Shown: piece after piece, positions 41,853 through 55,246 of the stretch | Layout: each line of letters starts with the position of its first letter | How positions within the stretch are numbered: the first letter of the stretch is position 1 | Origin: Rotaria socialis | Lineage: Eukaryota > Rotifera > Eurotatoria > Philodinida > Philodinidae | Length of the DNA: 64,000 bases | NCBI GenBank assembly: GCA_905331475.1 | Contig: CAJNYU010001453.1 | Coordinates: 1 to 64,000 of the forward strand | Direction of reading: 5' to 3' | The notes under the pieces: model-generated | The model's input: the letters and a program-made list of their open reading frames with translations, nothing else | Told to the model about the DNA's origin: nothing | The model's database searches: none | Translations under genes and position numbers: made by a program

Positions 41853-43961
41853 CTAAAATTAAATTAAGTAAAAATAAAAGAGAAAAAAATGACAGAAAGA
41901 GAGAACGCACCTTGATTATGATAAAAGGATTGATTATGCATACCATGATTCATTGCATCGGATGGTAAAAGTAGAAATGAAATAGTTCCATGAAGTGAAT
42001 CAATTAATTAATTAGAAAGAGTAATTGCAAAACTTTCTGTAAGTATTAACCATCTTTTTAATTTCTACGAATAGTTGAAATCTAAACCTTGCAGTAATAT
42101 GTATTCGGGCACATTTTTCCATAGAAAAATAGGTTTCTAATGAATAGGAAATGATTACTTCATTATTTCAAAAATTGTTTATAATATATAATAAATATTA
42201 GTAACATCGATTGTTTGGATTTTATTTTTGATTATAATTTTTCAAATATTACCAACACCTTTCATCAAGGTTCACGTGTTATTTGGTCTAAATTAAAACT
42301 AACACTTTCTTTACCTGACTAATATATTCAGTTCATTTTCAATATTCAAGTATTTTATTAGAATCAAGAGCAATCATGTACAGCGCCCCCTATCAAAAAC
42401 TTTGTTTCTGTCTTGGGGCATAGTTTTCCATTCTCAAGCATTATATATATATATATTGAGAAAAACATCTTCAATAATGAGCATATTATTAGCTGATTGA
42501 ATCAAATAATCGAACTAAGCTATCGAATAATTGATGAAATCGGATTATCACCCGCAGCGTTAGCCAAAGCCGCCGTAAACAGGCGGTATCTTCAAAAAGA
42601 GTGACAATATGCGATATACGAATAATGACTGTTCAAGCATGCACATTTATTTCAATGTCAAACATATGTTTTTCTATCATTGATTAATATTCATCCATAA
42701 ATGACTCTAAGCTTAGTTCAAAGTTTGACAATTATCGATATATCATTTCCTTTTTTTTTTACATAAAATGCCATTTTAAAATTTTCTTTGAACTTTGATC
42801 ATCATCGCGTTTCGATCAGTGTAATCTTAGGCTTATTGTATATGATAAATTTTTTTCTTTGTCATTCGACTTTTCACTTTCACCTAAGATCGTTGGATTT
42901 TCATTTGTTCTATTGAGACATCGAAAGGTTTTTCGTATAATACAATGATAAATATCATATGATTCTTGTCTGAATAAAAACAATTCTAAGTGCATATTAT
43001 GTAATTCTATCGTTTTCTATTTGTAAAATAATTCTTTAATGTTTCATATAGATCTTTTGTATAAAATTTCGTGTTGAAGGCTCCTTTAAATTATAAATAA
43101 AATAAACAAACGAAAAATGTTGTTAAAGAAGCTATGTTCGTTGTTCTATTTATAGACATTTTTAATCAGATACCTTTGACACTCAGGAGCAATATAACTT
43201 AATAAACAAATATTTCACGCCATTCTTTTTTTATCGTATAATCATGAGAATATGTTTAAATTATGTTGTATCATAGAAAGCATTCTTGTAAATATGCCAC
43301 TTGATAAATGTTGATAGCTGTAGAACAGGTAACTGGAGAAGAAAAGTATATTTGACACATTCTTAAGGTTTACATAAGAAGAAAAGATTAATCTCGCATG
43401 TTAAACATTTAAAATTATTCTCCGATGAACGATTCTTGTGAGGAGTAGAACATGTTTGAAAAGAAAACATTGCGAAAATATAATTGAGAATATTTTTCAT
43501 GTTAAAATAATTTCTTTTGTTTCTGGAATAATTATTTGTCTAATTTTTCATCAACTGATGTGTAATAGAAATAGAACAACAGAAAAGAATTCATTTTTTT
43601 CATACTTTCTTATTCGAATTTTTTTCTATTCTCTTCAAGCTGTTCTGTGGTGACGTGTTATCATCAGTAAAATGACATGACAAGAAAAGAAACACATAAG
43701 TCAAGCAAATTATTTATGCACTCTCGTCCGACTGTCATGTAAATTTAGCAGAATTCCTTTCCTAGGATGTGATGCGTTTTAAAGATATCTATTATAATCG
43801 TTGACATCTGAAAAATTGCCCATAAACACTCGTTATTCAATTTCCACACGTAAAGGTAGAAAGAATAAAATATGCGTTTATAGTTGCGCATATATATATA
43901 TATATATATATATACGTGCAAATTTGTGTCGCACAATTTCTATTGATATTTTTACATCTAG
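41853..43961. other. intergenic region upstream of the riboflavin transporter
   Basis: About 2.1 kb, AT-rich, without a recognisable gene or RNA. It contains short (TA)n tracts at about 42442-42455 and 43889-43914. It should include the SLC52 promoter and probably a 5'UTR intron, because the transporter ATG follows an AG acceptor. Confidence 0.45.
43889..43914. repeat. (TA)n microsatellite
   Basis: An uninterrupted run of about 12 TA units 48 bp before the riboflavin transporter start. Confidence 0.9.
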
Positions 43962-45251
43962 ATGCAGCGTGACAGGAGCTTCTATTTAACGGCCATTCTT
44001 CTTATTCTATTTGCGTTATCAACATGGCTTGATGTTAATGGTGTATGGGTTGAACTTCCATTAATTGTCAATCAAGCACCTGAAGGTTGGGCACTACCAT
44101 CTTACTTAACACTTGCCATTGCATTTAGTAACATTGGACCGTTGTTTATCATGTTATTAAAAGTTTGCTTTAGAGAACGTCTCAATGAACGAATATTTAT
44201 CTATATTGAAATTTTTGTTGGTATTATATCTTGTGCTTTAATTGCTGAATATTGGAAAACTACACATTTTTTCGCTGGTCGACAACGTTCAGTGATATTG
44301 TTAATCTTAGTTTTTTTATTGGGCACGTTGGATACAACATCAACAGTTACCTATGCTGATTATATGAAACGATATGATTCGAAATTACTCAATGCACTTT
44401 ATCTTGGTGAAAGTCTTACCTCTTTACTTCCATCAGTTTTAGCTACCGTACAAGGTGTAGGCGGCGAACCCATCTGCCGTGAGAATACTACATACCCCGA
44501 ATATTCTTCACCACGTTTTTCAGTTCAAGTTTATTTTTGGATATTTGTTGGAATTATACTTCTTTCGTTTTTGGCTTTTCTGATACTTGAATTTTCGAAT
44601 GTTTCAAAACCTCATCGAATAGCCTTACTTCATGATACAACACAACTGCCAACTACATATGAACTTTCAATCCAATTAGAACCAAAATCTGTTTCTGTCA
44701 TTGTATCATCTTCGATGACAAAGAAGGGTTATTACACTCTTCTGTTTATTGGATTTTCATCAAGTATTGTCCTATTCGGTATTCTGCCATCCATCGGTAC
44801 ATATGCCGTACTGCCTTATTCACAACGTGCTTATTATATTTCAAGTATTATTTTACCAATATCAAATCCACTTTCTGTATTAATCGGTCTTTTCATGCGA
44901 AGTATATTAAAATTCACTTCAATATTTATTCTATTTGTATTCGCCGTTCTGGCATCGTTATATGTTATTATTGTGGCTTTTCTAAGTCCATGTCCGCCAT
45001 TACATGACACGACAGGTGGTGCAATACTAGTTATCGGTTGTTATTTTCTAGCATATTTAATTTTCTACTACGTAAGATTAGTTATTGGCAATCGTATTCG
45101 TCAAGAATATCAACGTAATAGTGGATTATTTTGGCTTGGTGCAGCAAGTCAAATGGGTAGTCTCGTAGGAGCGATACCAATGTATATACTTGTGAACATA
45201 TCTAATTTATTCAAAAGTCGTTATCCTTGTCAAAGTTATTGCATAAATTAA
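43962..45251 (+). CDS. SLC52A: riboflavin transporter, SLC52 (RFVT) family
   Basis: A single coding exon of 429 residues with about eleven hydrophobic segments, the usual RFVT topology and length. Family signatures: STWLDVNGVWVELPLIV, APEGWALPSYL (compare PEGWSLPSYL), LGESLTSLLPSVLATVQGVG, FGILPSIGTYAVLPYSQRAYY, SPCPPLHDTTGGA and QMGSLVGAIPMY. RFVT proteins carry riboflavin across the plasma membrane. The central loop between membrane segments 5 and 6 is short and carries Ser/Thr. The ATG lies directly behind TTTTACATCTAG, so it either follows a 5'UTR intron or receives a spliced leader. It is one of only two clear plus-strand protein genes in the window. Confidence 0.95.
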   Translation: MQRDRSFYLTAILLILFALSTWLDVNGVWVELPLIVNQAPEGWALPSYLTLAIAFSNIGPLFIMLLKVCFRERLNERIFIYIEIFVGIISCALIAEYWKTTHFFAGRQRSVILLILVFLLGTLDTTSTVTYADYMKRYDSKLLNALYLGESLTSLLPSVLATVQGVGGEPICRENTTYPEYSSPRFSVQVYFWIFVGIILLSFLAFLILEFSNVSKPHRIALLHDTTQLPTTYELSIQLEPKSVSVIVSSSMTKKGYYTLLFIGFSSSIVLFGILPSIGTYAVLPYSQRAYYISSIILPISNPLSVLIGLFMRSILKFTSIFILFVFAVLASLYVIIVAFLSPCPPLHDTTGGAILVIGCYFLAYLIFYYVRLVIGNRIRQEYQRNSGLFWLGAASQMGSLVGAIPMYILVNISNLFKSRYPCQSYCIN

Positions 45252-45384
45252 AATAACGTTAGTTGCTGTAGGATTTTTTATGTATTTGAAATCGTTAAAA
45301 GTTCCTTTTGGTTAATATATCCTAATTTAGCACGTGTTTTTTGTTTTTATTTTGAAACAAAGACTATCAGTACAAAACGCATAA

Positions 45385-45832
45385 CTAGAATTTTTTGGTA
45401 TGTTTGAAACTTTTTCGATCAAGCCAAGGATCTGGCCGTGGTATTCGTACAGTTTTAAGTGGTTTATATTTGTCTTGCAATTCACAGTAAGGTTTATTTG
45501 CAGCTTTAGCTGCTTCTGTAAACGGAAAGAATGGCGCTTCTAAAATAAAAAGACCATTTTTAAATGAAAGAAATAGATTTTTGTGTTTTTTTCTGCTAAC
45601 CGACAAGAACTTCATCGCCTTTGATTAATTTCTCCCATAGATAAACTTGACCTCTCTTTCGTCCTAAATGATTATGAATGCCATGCACAGCCATACGTTT
45701 CATAATATTAACTCGATGTTTTGATTCGTAGAGAAAAGCTGTTCGTATGGGTTGCATTGGCAATACACTAGTGAGAACATTTTTTGTTGTATGTGTTAAC
45801 ACAGAACTTTTTAATGCAAATAAATTTAGCAT
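45385..45832 (-). CDS. small unrecognised protein, possibly mitochondrial, downstream of MRPL24
   Basis: Two exons (45832 to about 45601 and about 45542-45385) join in frame to about 130 residues. The start MLNLFALKSSVLTHTTKNVL is basic and lacks acidic residues, as in mitochondrial presequences. The body reads ...KHRVNIMKRMAVHGIHNHLGRKRG, EAPFFPFTEAAKAANKPYCE and VRIPRPDPWLDRKSFKHTKKF. I could not assign a family; a mitoribosomal or respiratory-chain small subunit is a guess from the presequence and neighbour. The ATG lies 83 nt behind the MRPL24 stop, with an acceptor (TTTTAATTTAAG) 6 nt before it, so the two are probably co-transcribed. Confidence 0.7.
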
Positions 45833-45837
45833 TATTA

Positions 45838-45839
45838 TC
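45838..45839 (-). promoter_or_regulatory. 3' splice acceptor in the MRPL24 intercistronic gap
   Basis: The minus strand has TTTGCTGTTTTAATTTAAG/ATAATAATG: a pyrimidine-rich tract and AG 6 nt before the ATG of the downstream gene, within an 83-nt gap. Confidence 0.5.
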
Positions 45840-45915
45840 TTAAATTAAAACAGCAAACAAAAATGAGTTTATTGTTCTATCAAATAACAAAACGTTTGAT
45901 TTATTTTATTTTTAA

Positions 45916-46959
45916 CTAATAAATATAAACAGGGCCACGTTTTCTAGTCTCGACAATGCCATTAGCTTGCATTAATTCCTCGGCAACAGTCAGTAGTTTA
46001 GGCTCAAATGTAACACGTTTAAGTTCAGCATCGATGGTATCGTCAAGACCGGCTAAATAAAAACGACAAAGATAAACATCAATAGAAATAAAAAAAATTT
46101 AATTTACGTTTATAGGTAGATTTTTTTGCATAATCACTAGTTTCTTCCCACGCAGGTGATTTAGGAATAATTCGACCAGATCGAGTTGATACACGGACAA
46201 GTTCACCTTCAGCTGTATAACGCCATTCGATAGTACACGGTTTACTAAAATGATTAACATATAGTGAGAAAAAAAATATTTAATTAAAAGATATAATTTA
46301 CCCATCGTATGGATCAATTAATCTAACTTGATGTGGAACGATAAGTGGTTTTTCTTTAGCAGCAATTGAAGTAGCTGCAATAGCGCCACCATTGATTCGT
46401 TGAATTTCCTAATTAAAAAAAAAGAAATTCATAAAATATTTTCAATATGAAAAACTCTTTGTATTTACTAAGTTAAGTCCAGATACAAAGACGGCATTGA
46501 GTTCACGAATATACGCAGAAATATTGCCTTGCTTGCCTTTATCTTTACCAACCATAACTTCAACCTATTTACATAGATTTTCAAAAATAGAATCATAACA
46601 AAAGATAAGATTCTACATACAACATCTCCACGAAAAAAATCCCATGTTTTCAATGGTTCAATAAGTTGCGGACGATGATGTCCTTGTCGTGGATCATTCT
46701 TACGTTGAGCAAGATCCGTCCAAGGTGGATCATTTGTATATACCCATGGATCATTATGTTTTATTGTTTTATGTGGTACAATATTCATATTACCCTCTGG
46801 AAATATACAAAAAAACAAACACCAATTAATCTATTCTATCTTGCTCGGTGAAGCCTATTTATTACCGATAGCTGTTCCATTGAATTTAACTCGTTCAACA
46901 TATCGTTTCGGAACATTAAAATAATCGCTCCATCGTAGTATCGGTGTTAACCGAACCAT
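45916..46959 (-). CDS. MRPL24: mitochondrial ribosomal protein L24 (uL24m)
   Basis: Large-subunit protein of the mitoribosome. It starts [20 protein letters not shown]. The KOW motif [20 protein letters not shown] binds rRNA. It continues with [46 protein letters not shown] and ends [10 protein letters not shown]. There are about six short exons, and the length of about 240 residues fits the family (216 in human). A pyrimidine tract/AG lies 15 nt before the ATG. A second, probably mitochondrial, small gene follows 83 nt downstream. Confidence 0.92.
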
Positions 46960-47531
46960 AATATTTCAAATTATCTGAAACTAAAGTTTATCTATCGAAT
47001 GGCACTGTACTCAGTTTACATAAGCATTCTTTTATTGTTGTTGTTGCTGTTTTCTTTTTTTTTTATATGATCCATCTGTTTGGTAAGCGAGAAAAAATGA
47101 ACAAAAAAAGAACATGTTTATAATAATATACATTGTCGTAGAAGCAAAAAAACGGGGAGCAGAAAAAGAAAAGAAACACCGAATGAACGAAATATATATA
47201 TGTATATATACGTATATGTATACAAGCGCGCGTCTTAATTTCCTTCATATACTATGTGTATTTCTATCCACCATGAAAATCACACTTCAAAAACGAACAT
47301 AATCATCAGTATGAAAAATGCAAATGTAGTCGAAATCATATGAGAAAGTCCTGTGGACAATAATAAAAGCAGCGCAATTATTGGGCTAGTTTGTTTTTAG
47401 TGTTAAGAGAAAAGAGACAGTTTACTTGAAAGACACATGTAAAAGGAGAAGAAGAAAAAACGTATATACAAAGCTAATCTAGTTACATACACGCACAGAC
47501 ATAATATGTATATATACATTGTAAAAGAAAC
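46960..47531. other. intergenic region between MAST and MRPL24
   Basis: About 570 bp with purine-rich and (TA)-rich tracts. It holds the MAST 3' flank and the MRPL24 promoter. No gene was recognised. Confidence 0.5.
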
Positions 47532-50500
47532 CTATCTACGTCGATAGAAAAACTTCGTAGGAGCAACGACCGGGGCAGAAGAATAACTATCGACATGTCG
47601 AAGAGTCGATGTTGAACTCGTTGAAGATTCCGTTGATGATGAACGATTTGTTTGATCATAATAGACAGTATCAACATAACGTATATTTCGATTATGATTA
47701 TTTCCCAATACAAACGATGAATCCGGCGGAGAAGAAATCATAACTGGTATTTTGTGAAAAACTTTTTTCTTATGCGTTGATATTACTGGTGCATAGAAAT
47801 AATTTTGCATTTGATTATGCTCATTATGAATCAATCGTGACTGAAAAAGAAAAGAGGAGTTATGAAATTAGTTGTTAATAGATAAGAAGCAAATCTGGTT
47901 TAAAAAGCAGCAGAGAAAAAAAAGATGTTAATCACATGCATATGTGTTACCTTGTGTTAGCATTGAATCAATCGAAGATTGAATAATAAATGTGCACATG
48001 TCGTAGAGTTGGTCGTTCAAAACACAAGAGAAAAGAAAAAAGAATCAAACCCACACACAGATAGCTATATGTTTATGTACAAAACACACACACACACACA
48101 CACATTCACACAAGCGTGAGCGGTTGATTGTTGGTTTCTGTTTTTTTAATAGGAAATTGCATGTTTTGAAGCAGAACACGCGCGCGTTAACACACAAACG
48201 TTCAGAATCGATCATTCTGAACGTCGTTGTCGACATTATCATTGTTGTTTACCGGATATTGTACATGGTTTGTATGGCGAGGAAGTATTGGTGGTTCGGA
48301 TAATGTTTTACAAAGAGAATGATGAGCAGGTTGATTCGATGCTGTTGACGCCGCGTTGTTGGAGGGTGGCGGACATCTAGCTAAGGGTGAAACTGAAATC
48401 TTTAAAGAAAAAAAAAACACAAAAGATGCATTTATTAACATGGAGAGAAAATATATACATACTTGAGATTTTTGTTTAATTATAGACGGTAGTAGTGTGG
48501 GTTGCGGAGAATCTGGTTCATTTGAAGTCGGTGTTGGCGGTTTAAGTGGTGCTTGAAGTGGTGGCCATTCGGATGAATCAAGAATATTTGGACGAGTTTG
48601 ATGATAGATTTTTGCTAATGGTCTATCATTATTATGATCATGGCTTAATTGATTAAATGAAAGTAATGGTAAAGACGATGATAGTATAGATGTATTTGTC
48701 GTTGTTAATGTATTATTATTATTCATATTAGTAGTTAATGTAGTTGGAATGATTAATGGCACTCCAGCAGCAGCAGCAGCAGCTGCTTCCATATCACGAG
48801 CTACTTTTCGTTCACTTAAACGTCGAAATAGTGAATTATTTTGTGGATGCTTTTTATTTAGATTATTTCCATTACTGTTTGTTGCAGTCAGATTTGTTGA
48901 AATACTTGTAGCATTCATTCGATGTTTTTGACAATAGGATTGATGATACGAAGTACTTGTTGGAATCTTTTTATTATCATATTGTTGTTGATAACGAATT
49001 TTTTGTTTCGATGGCGAACGACGTCGTCCACCTGTGCGTATTTGCGTTTCTGATCGTGGTATAGCGCGTATTGATAATTTCGGTGAGCCACTTAATATTA
49101 ATTTAACAACTTCAGGATGTAAAAGACCAGCAACAGGACGTTCATTAACATGCGTTATGACATCGTTAACTCTTAAGCCAGCTTCTGCAGCTGGACCTTC
49201 AACAGCAACAACAACGTGTTGTGTTGTATAGTAATCTGTATTTCCATGAAAGACTTTAACAGCACGTAATGTAAAACCAAAACTACGTGGACCACGACGA
49301 ATAATAATTGGTGGTCGAAGATTATTTGTTATTGAATGAATAGGTGATATAGTTGATGACGAAAATAAATTCTGTTGCTGAGCCTTAAGAGTTGTATCAC
49401 GTTCAAGTGGTGACACAGCCATATTATGACGTTGAGTATGACGATATGAACGATCATCCTAGAAAAAGCAATAATCATTTTTTTTTTATCTTAGTTTTTT
49501 TGTAAATATTCTTACAGGATGGTTGAACCAAATCGGTGGTGGAGATGATGAGGATGATGAAGATGAAAATGATTTTGAAAGTGATCGAGGAAAATTGATC
49601 TGCTGCTGGAGCAGCAGTTGTTGATTGTTAAATTTCACCGGTTTATTTGATATTGTTGTTAAATTTGTTTTTGTTGTTAATGATGGTATGAGTGAATTGG
49701 ATGAAGCCGATTTTTTAAATTCACTTTCGGTTGATATCGAAGCTGTGGGAGTTATTTGAGAGGATGTTAACGAAGTATTTAATTTAATCGATTGAATAAG
49801 ATCTTGCGATTTTGAATTCGATGATATATTCATAGCTGTGGCTTGTATGGGAAATGTAAATGATTGTTTGGGTTCAAGAGGAGATAGTGTACGAGGATTT
49901 CGGATTTTCTTATGATGATGATGCTGATGGTGATGATGACGAGTTTTACTTTTTTGTTGTTGTTGATTATCATCACCACTATCATTGGCATTTTGTTGTT
50001 CGAGCAATCGAAGAGACGTTTTTCTTTGTTTGTGTTTTGTTGTTGTTGAAGGAGTACTTGTAGCCATTGGAACTGTTTTCTTCTCATCTACACTCATCGT
50101 TGTCACTGTTGGAATTTGTAAAGATGATGATACGGAAGATGATGATGATGAATTTTTTCTTGATAAACATGGATTCGATAGTAGAAGTTTATCGGATGAT
50201 GTATGTGTACTGGAATTCTTTTTAATCGAGGAAGATTCTGAAGAATTATCATCTGATGAGACAAGTAATGGTTCAAATGTATCCGAACCAAAATTTGATG
50301 GAATACAGGAGGGTTGAACTAAAGAAAAAAATAATAATGAGTCATGAAATCCTTGAGAGTTAACATCAATAGAAAATCATCATCTTGAACAGCAAAAGAA
50401 AGCTGTTTCAAAATCCATCATCTGATTCCTTGTCCATAAATGATCAAGAACAAATGTTTGTACTTTATCTCAGTTGATGTTCCTTGAAATATACATCATT

Positions 50501-53500
50501 TTAATGCTTTTTCTTCTAAATTTAAATTTACGAGATTTCCATTTTTCTGGTTTCCGTTGCTGATAGAAAAGTTATGTTTTATTTTGAAATATGATCCGAG
50601 ATGTAGTAAGCAAAAGTGACTAAAACACCCAGCTTAGGTTTAGGTATCACAGGTTCAGTACTTCATCATTCAATGAAAATAAATATTGAAGCACCTGTTC
50701 ATGTTTGGTGTGAAGTTTTTTGTTCTGAATTCTATCAAATGATTCGCTTCTCTGCCTAGCCTCCATTTAAATGTGTGAAAATCATCAAGATTTTTAAGTT
50801 CACCTTGTATTTTAAATGTTTTGCTCTTATTATGAGTTTATAAAAGTTAGTGACAAGTTATTTCTAAGGTGAATATGGCATTAGTAGAAACCTATTCTTC
50901 ATTATTTATTGTATTTATCGCATTAGAAATTGAGATTCATTCTTTTCGAACCTTCAAATGAGGACATGAATACAAAACGCTCTTCAGCCGACAGATTTTC
51001 AAGTTTGTTAAGTAAATCTTAAAGGCTTCTTTATTTTAAACATTATTTACCTTTCTGACTTGTCTCAACAGGCATTGATTGAGTCATGATAAGTGGCTGA
51101 AAACCACTTGGCGAATTAATTCTTATAACATTGTCTGGATGAAAACCTTCTGAACAAGAATTCGCTCTTGATACATCTGTTGATGACATTTCTGATGTTG
51201 TTGTATTTGTTGTTGTTGAATCTTGTTGTTGAGTTTTAATTGAATGACGTTGTTTATGATTTCCAGATAATTCTGAAACATATTTCAATGATACGGATGA
51301 AAACGACGCAAATAATACGTCCGAATCATTATCCGGTCCTGTTATTTGCGTTTGTTTATTTGTTGTTGACGATAAAATATCGTCGTCCGAATGTTGATAA
51401 CGATCTTGTCTTGTATCGAAATAAGATGTATCATCCGGCGATTCTAATACTGGTACAAAATCTGCCTTTTCACGTAATAATGTATTCCAATTGATACAAG
51501 CACAAAATGGATGCGAACGAATTTCATAGGCTCCACCTAATGTACCTAAACGTTTCGATGGATCATGTTCAAGTAATTGTTCAATTAAACTTTTCGCATC
51601 CGGACAAAAGAATTGCTCCGACAAATCATATGTTGATGATGATGATGATGATGATAAATCAATTGTTGATTCATCGAGCATATCAGGCCAATCGATTTGT
51701 CCATTGATAACATTGACAAATAATTCGTCAGGTGTATTACCCGTAAATGGTGGTATACCAACTAAAAATTCGTACAATATAATTCCCATACTCCACCAAT
51801 CGACCGGTTTGCCATAACCTTGTCTTAGAATAACTTCCGGTGCTATATAAGAGGGTGTACCACATATTTGTTTATCATTAAATGCTTTTGTTTCTTTATC
51901 AATATGTTTTTCATAGAAATTTGTCGTTAAAGACATTAAACCAATTTTCGATAGACCAAAATCAGTTAATTTTATATGGCCAACAGCTGTTATTAGAAGA
52001 TTATCGGGCTTAAGATCACGATGTATAATACCATATGAATGAAGATATTCAACAGCTAAGGTTGTTTCCGCGAAATACATTCGAGCAATGTCAATATTTA
52101 ATGGTCCACCGATATTTTTTAATAGTGTTGCAACATCACCACCTTCAACATATTCCATAACAAGACATAAATGTCTTTTTGTTTCAAATGTACATATAAG
52201 TGCAACAACAAATGGATTATCCGTAAATGTCATTATATCACGTTCGACAAACGCTTGTTCAACTTGGTTACGTAGAATGAGATGAGTTTTAGAGATTTTT
52301 TTCATAGCATATCGTTCTTGACTTTGACGATGTTTTACTAAATGAACAACACCATAGGCACCATTTGAAATTAATTTTATAATTTCAAAATCATCTTCAC
52401 ATGGTGTTTTTGTTGATAGAGTTTCTTCGATCGGCGGAAATGTTGTGTTAGGTGTTATTGTTAAGTAATTTGAATCGGTTAGCGATTCATTTTCACTTTC
52501 CGATACACTCGATTTATGTTCGATTGTATCTGGATGTTCAATATCATTCGATTCATTGACCTAAAATAATATTAAAAAAAACGAATATTAATTCTGATTT
52601 CTTTCTTTGTTTGATGTGATTAATGCAAGTCTCTTGAGATGTTCATTTCTCTTTTCAGCATGAGTAAATTATGCTTCCGGCAATGTCTTTTCTTTCTCGC
52701 TCGATAGTCAGAGAATAAGAACTGCTATCATCTTGGGGTTCACACAACACACAGAAACAATCTATAGATTGCCTCTAGGCCTTCGTGTAATATACATTCA
52801 ATATATGACATACATTCGCTGTTACAGCCTTCAGATCACAATCTTAGTTTAATTAATTTAAATAGAAGAAAAAAACATATTCTATAGCAATAATGTCTCT
52901 CCTATCTTGACTATCAATCGAATGTCCTTTATTAGCGCAGTTCAATATACATAATATATCATTACCTGTAATGCATCGATAACATCCAGTGGATTTCTTT
53001 CAAGATTAAGTTTCGAACAGATATATTTCGGAATATCTTGTTTAATATTTCCGTTGATTTTTGCTTGACATTCGACTTCATCTAATGTACGTAGAAAATC
53101 TTCCGGATCGAATTCCAAACATTCAAGTAAACGTGCTGATCTTGCTATTGTCAATAATAATTTTCTTACAACTGTTTGTAAATTTTCAATAGCTTGTGGG
53201 CATTTATCTTTTGCATCTAATAATAATCTTTCAAGACTATTTGTCATTTCATTAAAATATGATGTTGTGACTAAACTTTCATGAGATTTTTCTACACAAT
53301 TTCTTGCTAATTCAACAATTTGATTATGTATAAATCTAGCTGAACCATCCGAACAATAATCATATTTATCCACTGCTTTATATGTGTCAACGAAATTTTG
53401 TAAGCGTTCTTCCATTTGTACTTTCGCTTTCGGATAACGTTCTTTATAAACATATGCCATCGGATCCATTTCTTGATCGGACATATTCAACATTTTACAG

Positions 53501-55246
53501 GGCGACGATGATATATTCGCATCAAGCATTGACATTGATATTGAACGTGATTCTAAACGTTGTAAACTTCCATATAAAAAATCTTCATGCGGACTAATAT
53601 TCGATAAACTTCCTTCATTTGAATTCGGTAGATTTGTTTGTTGTTTACATGTGCATAAATGTTGTTGGGAATGTTGCTGTTGCTGCTGCTGTTGTTGTTG
53701 TTGTTGTTGCTGCTGCTGATGATGATGATGTTGAAGACGTTCGAATGATGAATACTGAGAACTTTCATGAGAATGGCAAGTAATAGGTGTTGTTGTACCA
53801 TAACCACTTGATGACGGAGCTGATGTTAATGACCATCGACGATTAGAATTGTCATCGAGACTAGCTATTATCGGTTTAAAAGCACTTGTTGATGATGGAT
53901 TAAATGAATTTGGAATTTTATTTGAATCTTGTGATTCCAATGATGTTGAGCACAGTGTTTGCTGTTGTGGTGATAATTGTTTTCGTAAAGCATATTTTAA
54001 ATTGATTAGATTTAAACCGGATAGATTCGAACGACGTGAACTTGGTCGACGTAATGGAAATGGATAATAATGTTGTTGTTGTTGTTGTTGTTGTTGTGAG
54101 GGTGCTAATTGAAGATTTGTTGAATTCGAATTCGAATTATCATTGTTTGTTGCTGATGATATTCGAGGAGACAATTTTAGGGACGGTGATGCTTGATAGA
54201 AAGAATTCATTTGTAGTGAACTTAAATTTGGTTCTGATTGTCCTAAACGAAGACGACGTAAACGTAATAAATGTTGATTTTGTTGATTATGCGAATAAAT
54301 CTCCGATGTTTGAGAATTATTTATTGATGTTGACATATTATTCGGACAATTTGTTGACGTTGATAATAGTTGACCTTGTGAGACCATCCAACTACGACGA
54401 CGGAGACGTTCTTCAACGAATTTTTTTGAATTTTGTTCACGATAACGGACTATGTGTTGACCAGAGCCAGTCGATGAACGTTTACGTGACAATGCATGAT
54501 GCTGTTGATGTTGTGCCTGTTGAAGTGTTGGCACCGGTTCACTAGTTTCGCATTCATCAACATTTAACAAATGAGAATCGATATTTTCATTTGATACTGC
54601 TGGTAACAATGATGAATTACAAGTTGAATCTGCGTCTATAAAACAACAAAAAATAAACATGTAAATTGAATATGTTGGTTCGCAGATTGATATATGCAGA
54701 TAGAATCACGTAGGAACATATAATCCGAATGAAATTCCGTCTATTCTCTTTTCTTTTATAACTGAGTACACGAATCTCGGCACTCGTTGTATACAAATGT
54801 TAGTTTGTTTTGAAAGAGCATGTGATGAATAAAACAAAAATTCTGATATATCATAACCATGAATTCAATTTCGATATAGTCAATTAGTCGTCTGCAATTT
54901 TACCTGAAACAACAACAAATAATTTCTTTGATTTTTCTTCCACTTCATCTTGCTTTAGAACACTGCTGTTGGTTATTTCTGATGATATTGATTCGCTTGA
55001 TGTTGAATTCACTACTGAATCCGATGGATTTGTTTCAAGTTGAATTGTTGTATTATGTTGCGAATGACTAGAAGTTGTTTGAGTTTTGTTCTGTTTCTTT
55101 GTTGTTATTTGTGTTTCATCATCTTTATTAGATGTTAATGGTGATACAACAAGAGAAGATGATCCTGTCAATGTTGATGTAGTTGCTGGCAATATTGGAT
55201 GTTGATGAGTCTTATGTTTCGACTTCTGACTGAAGAATTTTCTCAT
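47532..55246 (-). CDS. MAST: microtubule-associated Ser/Thr kinase (MAST family)
   Basis: AGC kinase with DUF1908 and PDZ domains. Exon 1 is about 55246-54905. A large exon (about 54634-52965) carries the Ser/Gln-rich N terminus, [16 protein letters not shown] and the DUF1908 ([35 protein letters not shown]). The kinase exon (about 52562-51050) has [83 protein letters not shown] and the tail [19 protein letters not shown]. Then come a low-complexity exon (about 50320-49518) and a PDZ exon ([32 protein letters not shown]). It contains poly-Gln, poly-Ser, poly-Ala and His runs. The C terminus is ambiguous: either a stop at 48202 (…NDVQNDRF), or splicing from YP/GTAAAC near 48252 to the exon at about 47844-47532 (SRLIHNEH...KFFYRRR). 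Both read in frame. Confidence 0.9.
48084..48104. repeat. (CA)n microsatellite
   Basis: About ten CA units in the last MAST intron or 3' region. Confidence 0.9.
53671..53735. repeat. coding CAG/CAA repeat (poly-Gln plus His) in MAST
   Basis: On the minus strand this gives four His followed by about sixteen Gln in the Ser-rich N-terminal region. Mixed CAG and CAA codons suggest some purging of slippage-prone tracts. A second Gln run lies at about 54070-54098. Confidence 0.9.

Noticed and set aside
41786..41968. 60-residue plus-strand frame MEYTYHHMDHRKIK...
   Set aside because: It is antisense to the MAGUK SH3 remnant on the minus strand, which has clear homology.
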